Assembly (NCBI GenBank): GCA_019240215.1
Contig: JAFAYQ010000056.1
Coordinates: 1-44,830 of the forward strand
DNA: 44,830 nt
Source: Actinomycetota bacterium
GTDB taxonomy: Bacteria > Actinomycetota > Actinomycetes > Streptosporangiales > Streptosporangiaceae
Direction of reading: 5' to 3'
Shown: piece by piece, positions 41,748 through 44,830 of the stretch
Layout: every line of letters starts with the position of its first letter
Numbering within the stretch: position 1 is the stretch's first letter
The notes under the pieces: model-generated
Told to the model about the DNA's origin: nothing
Database searches by the model: none
The model's input: the letters and a program-made list of their open reading frames with translations, nothing else
Made by a program: the position numbers and the translations under genes

Positions 41748-44453
41748 TCAGATCCGGTCGTAACGCGGGCTGGGTGGCGGCTCGTAGGAGTCCCGGGAGC
41801 CGTTCTGGGTACCCCGCGAGTCGCCCGGCTCGCCGTAGGAGTCCTGAGACTCACCGTAGGAGTCGCGGGACCCGTTACGGTCACGCGGCCGCCGACGCGC
41901 GTCCCGTGAACCGTTCGCGGTCTCCCGCGGGTCGTTGTACGGGTCGCCCGGGCCGTCGTAGGACTCGTGCGGCGTGCGCGTCCACTGCGGCGACCGGTCC
42001 CGGGGCGGGTAGCCCTGGGCCGGCGGCGGATAGCCCTGGGCCGGCGGGGGGTACCCGCGGTCGCGCGGCGGGTAGGCCGGGTAGTCCGGGTAGTCCGCCT
42101 CACGTGGGTCACGGGGGGTGTACCGGGGCTCGCGCGGTGGGTAGCCGGCGTCGTCGGCCTGGTAGCCGGGATTCCGGGGCTGGTAGCGGATCTCCTGCCC
42201 CTGATAGCCGCCGTCTTGCGACTGGTAGCGGGTGTCCGGCGACTGGTAGCCGTCGTCCGGCGACTGGTAGCCAGCCCCCGGCGACGGGTAGCCTCCGCCC
42301 GGCGACGGGTAGCCTGCGCCCGGCGACTGGTAGCCGGAGTCCGGCGACTGGTAACCCGGTTCGCGCGGCTGGAAGCTGGGCTCGCGGGGCGGGTAGCCGG
42401 TCTCGCGGGTCTGGTAGCTGGGCTCCCGGGGCGCGTAGCCCGGGTCCCGCGGCGGGCTCGGGTCGCGCGGCTGGTAGCCCGGCTCGCGCGACGGATAGCC
42501 GGAGTCGTACGGCTGGAAGCTGGGCTCGCGGGGCGCGTAGCCCGGGTCCCGCGGCTGATAGCCGGGGTCGCGGCTGGGGTAATCGGCGGCGTCCGGGCGG
42601 CCGCTGTGGGCGGCGGCCGGGCGGGCGTTACCGCCCCGGCCGCCGTTCCCGCCGCGGGCGGCGTCGGCCCCCGGGCCGACGCCGACCCCACGGGTGACGT
42701 CCGCCCCGCGGCCTGCGTCCACGCCGCGGCTGCCGTTCCCGTTGCGTCCGGCGTTCCCGGTCCGCACCGCGGGCAGGTTGGACGGACTGGACGGGCGCGG
42801 GGCCGGAGGTGCGGCCTGCGTCCGCGTGGCCGGGGCCGGCCCGGCCTGCGCCTGCGCCGCCTGAGCCTGGGCGGCCTGCGCCGCCTGGGCCTCAGCCTGC
42901 GGCAGCGGCGAGACCTTGGCGTACTTCAGCCGCAGCTCGATCACGTTGGTGGCCAGCACGTACGGGCGGCGGGCGGTGACGAACCGCTGCACGTAGGGCT
43001 GCTGCTCGTGCCGCTCGAACGCGGCCCGGTCGCGGTAGACCTCGTAGAAGATCCGCTGCATGGGCGCCTTGGGCACGGTGTGGATCACGTAGACCAGGGT
43101 GTCCGGCTCGTTCGCGCGGACCTGCTCGGCGACCTCGTCGGCGGCCCGGTCGAAGTCGGCCACCTTGTCGTCCAGCAGCGTGTAGATCGCGATCAGGCCG
43201 TGCGGCGGGGTGACCGGCAGCGCCAGGTCGGTGCCGGGCCGCGGCTGAGGCGCGGCCGGCGGGGGCGGCAGCGGGATGTCCAGGCCCGGCAGCGAGGCGT
43301 CGAACATGCCGGTGGCGGGCTCGGCGCCCGGCATCCCGGGCTGGTAGCGCCGCTCGTCATCGGGCCAGTCGCGGGTGGACCAGTCGGGCTGGTCCTGCTC
43401 GTCCCAGGGGTTGCGGGCCGGACGGCGGCCCGCGACCCGGCCGGGCGGCGGGAAGTCGGGCTCGCCGAAGTCGTCCCGGGCCGGCGGGCGGCCCGCCAGC
43501 GGGTCGCGCAGGACGTCATCGGCCGCGCGGGCGCGGTCGGCCCGGCGGGGGTCGCGGTCGTCACGACGGGGATCGAGATCATCCCCGCGACGCGCGCCAC
43601 GCTCGTCACCCCGGCGGGAGCCACGCTCATCGCCCCGGCGGCCGTCACGCTCGTCCGCCCCCCGGGACCCACGATTACCTTTAGAACCACGAGACCATTT
43701 CACGCCGTCAGCCCCTTCAGCCTGGCCAACCACTTCCGTCCGGTCGGCATCAGCCGCACCGGCGTTTTCTGCCTGTGCGGCCTGAACCGGGCGTACCGCC
43801 TGGCCCCCCAGCCGCGATGCACCGAACCACAGCACGCCGGCCGCGGCCAACCCGAGGGCCGGGTAGGCCGGGCTCGGCAGCGAAAACCGGAACGCGATGA
43901 GCAGCAGGACCGCCACCGCCACCGCGGCCACGCCGACCACCAGCGGGCCATCGGCCGGCCGGCGGCGGCCGGTCGCGCAGACGGCCAGCACCGCCAGCAC
44001 GCCCACCCCGGTCAGCAGCGTGACCAGGATCAGCGCGTAGTGCGGGATGACCTGATAGTGCGCGGACGCGGCCGGCCAGGCCTTGCTGAACCCGGCGGCC
44101 GAGAGCGGATCGGTGGCCAGCACCACCCCGGTCACCGCCGCCACCGCCGCGGTGACCAGCCGGGCGGCGAACCGCACGGCGGTCGCGCGCGCCACCAGCT
44201 CGACCAGGCCCCAGGTCAGAACCAGGGGCCCCGTCAGCTGAGCGGACAGCTGGATGATGCGGAATGTCCACGACCCGAAGCCGGCCGCGAAACCGATGCC
44301 CTGCGCGAGCAGGGCCACCGCGATCGCGAGCATGCCAACGGTCCAGGCGATGGAGCTGATCCTGGGCCTGCGGGCGCACTGACCAGTCAGAAGACCAGTG
44401 CCCACCGCGGCGACCAGCACGCCTGCGATCGCGACCAGCACAGATGTAGACAT
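41748..44453 (-). CDS. Membrane protein with ABM domain and GY-rich heptad repeats
   Basis: This is a 901-aa protein of unusual make-up. Residues about 1-220 hold roughly eight membrane segments (SVLVAIAGVLVAAVGTGL, LALLAQG-type helices, ending VLWFGASRL). Residues about 250-310 are highly charged with RGDER/RRGDD repeats. Residues about 418-515 resemble an antibiotic-biosynthesis-monooxygenase (ABM) ferredoxin-like domain (LIAIYTLLDDKVADFD, FYEVYRDRAAFERHEQQPY). An AQ-rich stretch follows (about 518-540), then about 24 seven-residue repeats of GYxxREP/GYQSPxx type (about 624-800). The C terminus is Arg/Ser/Asp-rich. It lies directly upstream of the glutaredoxin gene. Function is unknown; the tail could be extracellular or bind a partner. 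Confidence 0.85.
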   Translation of the reverse strand: MSTSVLVAIAGVLVAAVGTGLLTGQCARRPRISSIAWTVGMLAIAVALLAQGIGFAAGFGSWTFRIIQLSAQLTGPLVLTWGLVELVARATAVRFAARLVTAAVAAVTGVVLATDPLSAAGFSKAWPAASAHYQVIPHYALILVTLLTGVGVLAVLAVCATGRRRPADGPLVVGVAAVAVAVLLLIAFRFSLPSPAYPALGLAAAGVLWFGASRLGGQAVRPVQAAQAENAGAADADRTEVVGQAEGADGVKWSRGSKGNRGSRGADERDGRRGDERGSRRGDERGARRGDDLDPRRDDRDPRRADRARAADDVLRDPLAGRPPARDDFGEPDFPPPGRVAGRRPARNPWDEQDQPDWSTRDWPDDERRYQPGMPGAEPATGMFDASLPGLDIPLPPPPAAPQPRPGTDLALPVTPPHGLIAIYTLLDDKVADFDRAADEVAEQVRANEPDTLVYVIHTVPKAPMQRIFYEVYRDRAAFERHEQQPYVQRFVTARRPYVLATNVIELRLKYAKVSPLPQAEAQAAQAAQAQAAQAQAGPAPATRTQAAPPAPRPSSPSNLPAVRTGNAGRNGNGSRGVDAGRGADVTRGVGVGPGADAARGGNGGRGGNARPAAAHSGRPDAADYPSRDPGYQPRDPGYAPREPSFQPYDSGYPSREPGYQPRDPSPPRDPGYAPREPSYQTRETGYPPREPSFQPREPGYQSPDSGYQSPGAGYPSPGGGYPSPGAGYQSPDDGYQSPDTRYQSQDGGYQGQEIRYQPRNPGYQADDAGYPPREPRYTPRDPREADYPDYPAYPPRDRGYPPPAQGYPPPAQGYPPRDRSPQWTRTPHESYDGPGDPYNDPRETANGSRDARRRPRDRNGSRDSYGESQDSYGEPGDSRGTQNGSRDSYEPPPSPRYDRI
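42083..42584 (-). repeat. 21-bp coding repeats for GYxxREP heptads
   Basis: About 24 imperfect 21-bp units encode seven-residue repeats such as GYQPRDP, GYAPREP, GYQSPGA and GYPSPGG. The central part (about 42240-42350) is nearly uniform at DNA level, which points to recent slippage or unequal recombination. Array length is therefore likely to vary between strains. Confidence 0.82.
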
Positions 44454-44528
44454 TGACGCCTATGGTGCCTGACGCGGCGGGATGGCGCGACCCTCCGGTC
44501 ACGCCAGCGGCAGGAAGTCCCGGGCCGC

Positions 44529-44627
44529 TTACTTCTTGTTGCGGCGCTGGATACGAGTCTTCTTGAGCAGCTTACGGTGCTTCTTCTTCGCCATCCGCTT
44601 GCGGCGCTTCTTGATGACTGAACCCAC
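44529..44627 (-). CDS. Small ribosomal protein bS22 (AURKAIP1/COX24 domain)
   Basis: This 32-aa, extremely basic protein reads [20 protein letters not shown] at its start and ends RIQRRNKK. It matches the short actinobacterial AURKAIP1/COX24 protein recognised as bS22, a subunit near the decoding centre of the 30S ribosome. The start is GTG at 44627, with GAGGG seven bases upstream; the stop is TAA. A TAACCT hexamer (minus strand, 44717-44722) may be the -10. It is short enough to be missed by standard gene calling. The neighbouring hem block matches its usual setting. Confidence 0.93.
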   Translation of the reverse strand: MGSVIKKRRKRMAKKKHRKLLKKTRIQRRNKK

Positions 44628-44790
44628 GAAATTACCCTCACTCGGACTGTACGGAAGACGGCCACGCATCGTGCCCGCCCCGGATGAGGGCGGCTGAGCG
44701 ATCGACCCGGTCTAGAAGGTTACCGCGCCGGCCGGACCATCCCGTGACAGTACCAGCAGAAGGGCCTACTGAACGGGCCCAGTAAAGAGG

Positions 44791-44830
44791 TCAGCCGGTA
44801 CCGACAAAGGCGTCCCTGAGGTACTGGTTG
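44791..44830 (-). CDS. C-terminal end of a gene cut by the window, probably HTH/excisionase-like
   Basis: The last 40 bases read on the minus strand as NQYLRDAFVGTG followed by TGA. In actinobacteria a small helix-turn-helix (excisionase/BldC-like) gene commonly precedes bS22, and such proteins end in a similar xxYLxxAFVxxG tail. Only 12 residues are visible, so the assignment rests mainly on position. Confidence 0.45.
   Translation of the reverse strand, partial: NQYLRDAFVGTG

Noticed and set aside
41744..42691. N-terminal extension of the glutaredoxin-like protein
   Set aside because: The upstream frame is an Arg/Thr/Pro shadow of the repeat region of the 901-aa gene.
41967..44456. 829-aa plus-strand open frame
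   Set aside because: Antisense to the 901-aa membrane protein; the repeat DNA keeps several frames open.

Overview
The window is about 72% GC and carries actinobacterial gene neighbourhoods throughout: BldC, Rex, bS22 (AURKAIP1-type), a DUF501/FtsB/enolase block, Mfd with a SurA-like lipoprotein and MazG, and a linked rex-hemACDB-hemL-resB-ccsB run. GTG and TTG starts, 1 to 4 bp start/stop overlaps and sparse intergenic DNA fit a filamentous or Streptosporangiales/Frankia-like actinomycete. The sequence alone does not settle the order. No tRNA, rRNA, CRISPR, transposase or phage gene was seen.

Layout. (1) 1-4208, minus strand: enolase, FtsB, DUF501, Ppx/GppA and a family-5 uracil-DNA glycosylase form one overlapping run, with 31-bp tandem repeats at the left edge. 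(2) 4353-16029: a galE-type epimerase (plus) faces a minus-strand cell-surface glycan locus of seven genes: DPM1-like GT2, second GT2, polysaccharide deacetylase, a 1344-aa flippase fused to a GT-C-like membrane domain, ATP-grasp ligase, FAD monooxygenase and a membrane-anchored beta-helix protein. This block separates mazG from eno, which are usually closer together in actinobacteria. A roughly 700-bp AT-richer control region (16030-16731) lies upstream of it. (3) 16732-22174: MazG, SurA-like lipoprotein and Mfd (minus). (4) 22429-26690: methyltransferase, a two-domain ATP-sulfurylase-like/APS kinase, DUF4229 protein, a threonine-dehydratase-like PLP enzyme and BldC. (5) 26782-28514: a proline-rich protein with an anthrax-lethal-factor-like metalloprotease domain, followed by a small acidic partner. 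(6) 28745-44830: a PLDc_N protein (plus), then a long minus-strand heme and cytochrome c maturation block led by Rex, preceded by glutaredoxin, a 901-aa membrane/ABM/repeat protein, bS22 and the tail of a probable HTH gene.

How the genes fit together. Rex (NADH/NAD+ sensor) has a good operator overlapping its own promoter and heads hemA-hemC-hemD-hemB-(PrimPol-like)-hemL, so tetrapyrrole supply is probably tied to redox state. TlpA, ResB and CcsB then mount heme on cytochromes, but the usual CcdA is not between them. The glycan locus can be read as a pathway: GT2 enzymes build a lipid-linked glycan, a cytoplasmic deacetylase may expose amines, an ATP-grasp enzyme may ligate to a carboxylate or amine, and the flippase/GT-C fusion exports and transfers the product. 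That pathway is inference.

The most unusual items are the flippase-GT-C fusion and its locus, the lethal-factor-like metalloprotease pair, the membrane protein with an ABM domain and GY-rich heptad repeats, and three enzymes with eroded catalytic motifs (ATP sulfurylase domain, PrimPol domain, SUMT domain of HemD).
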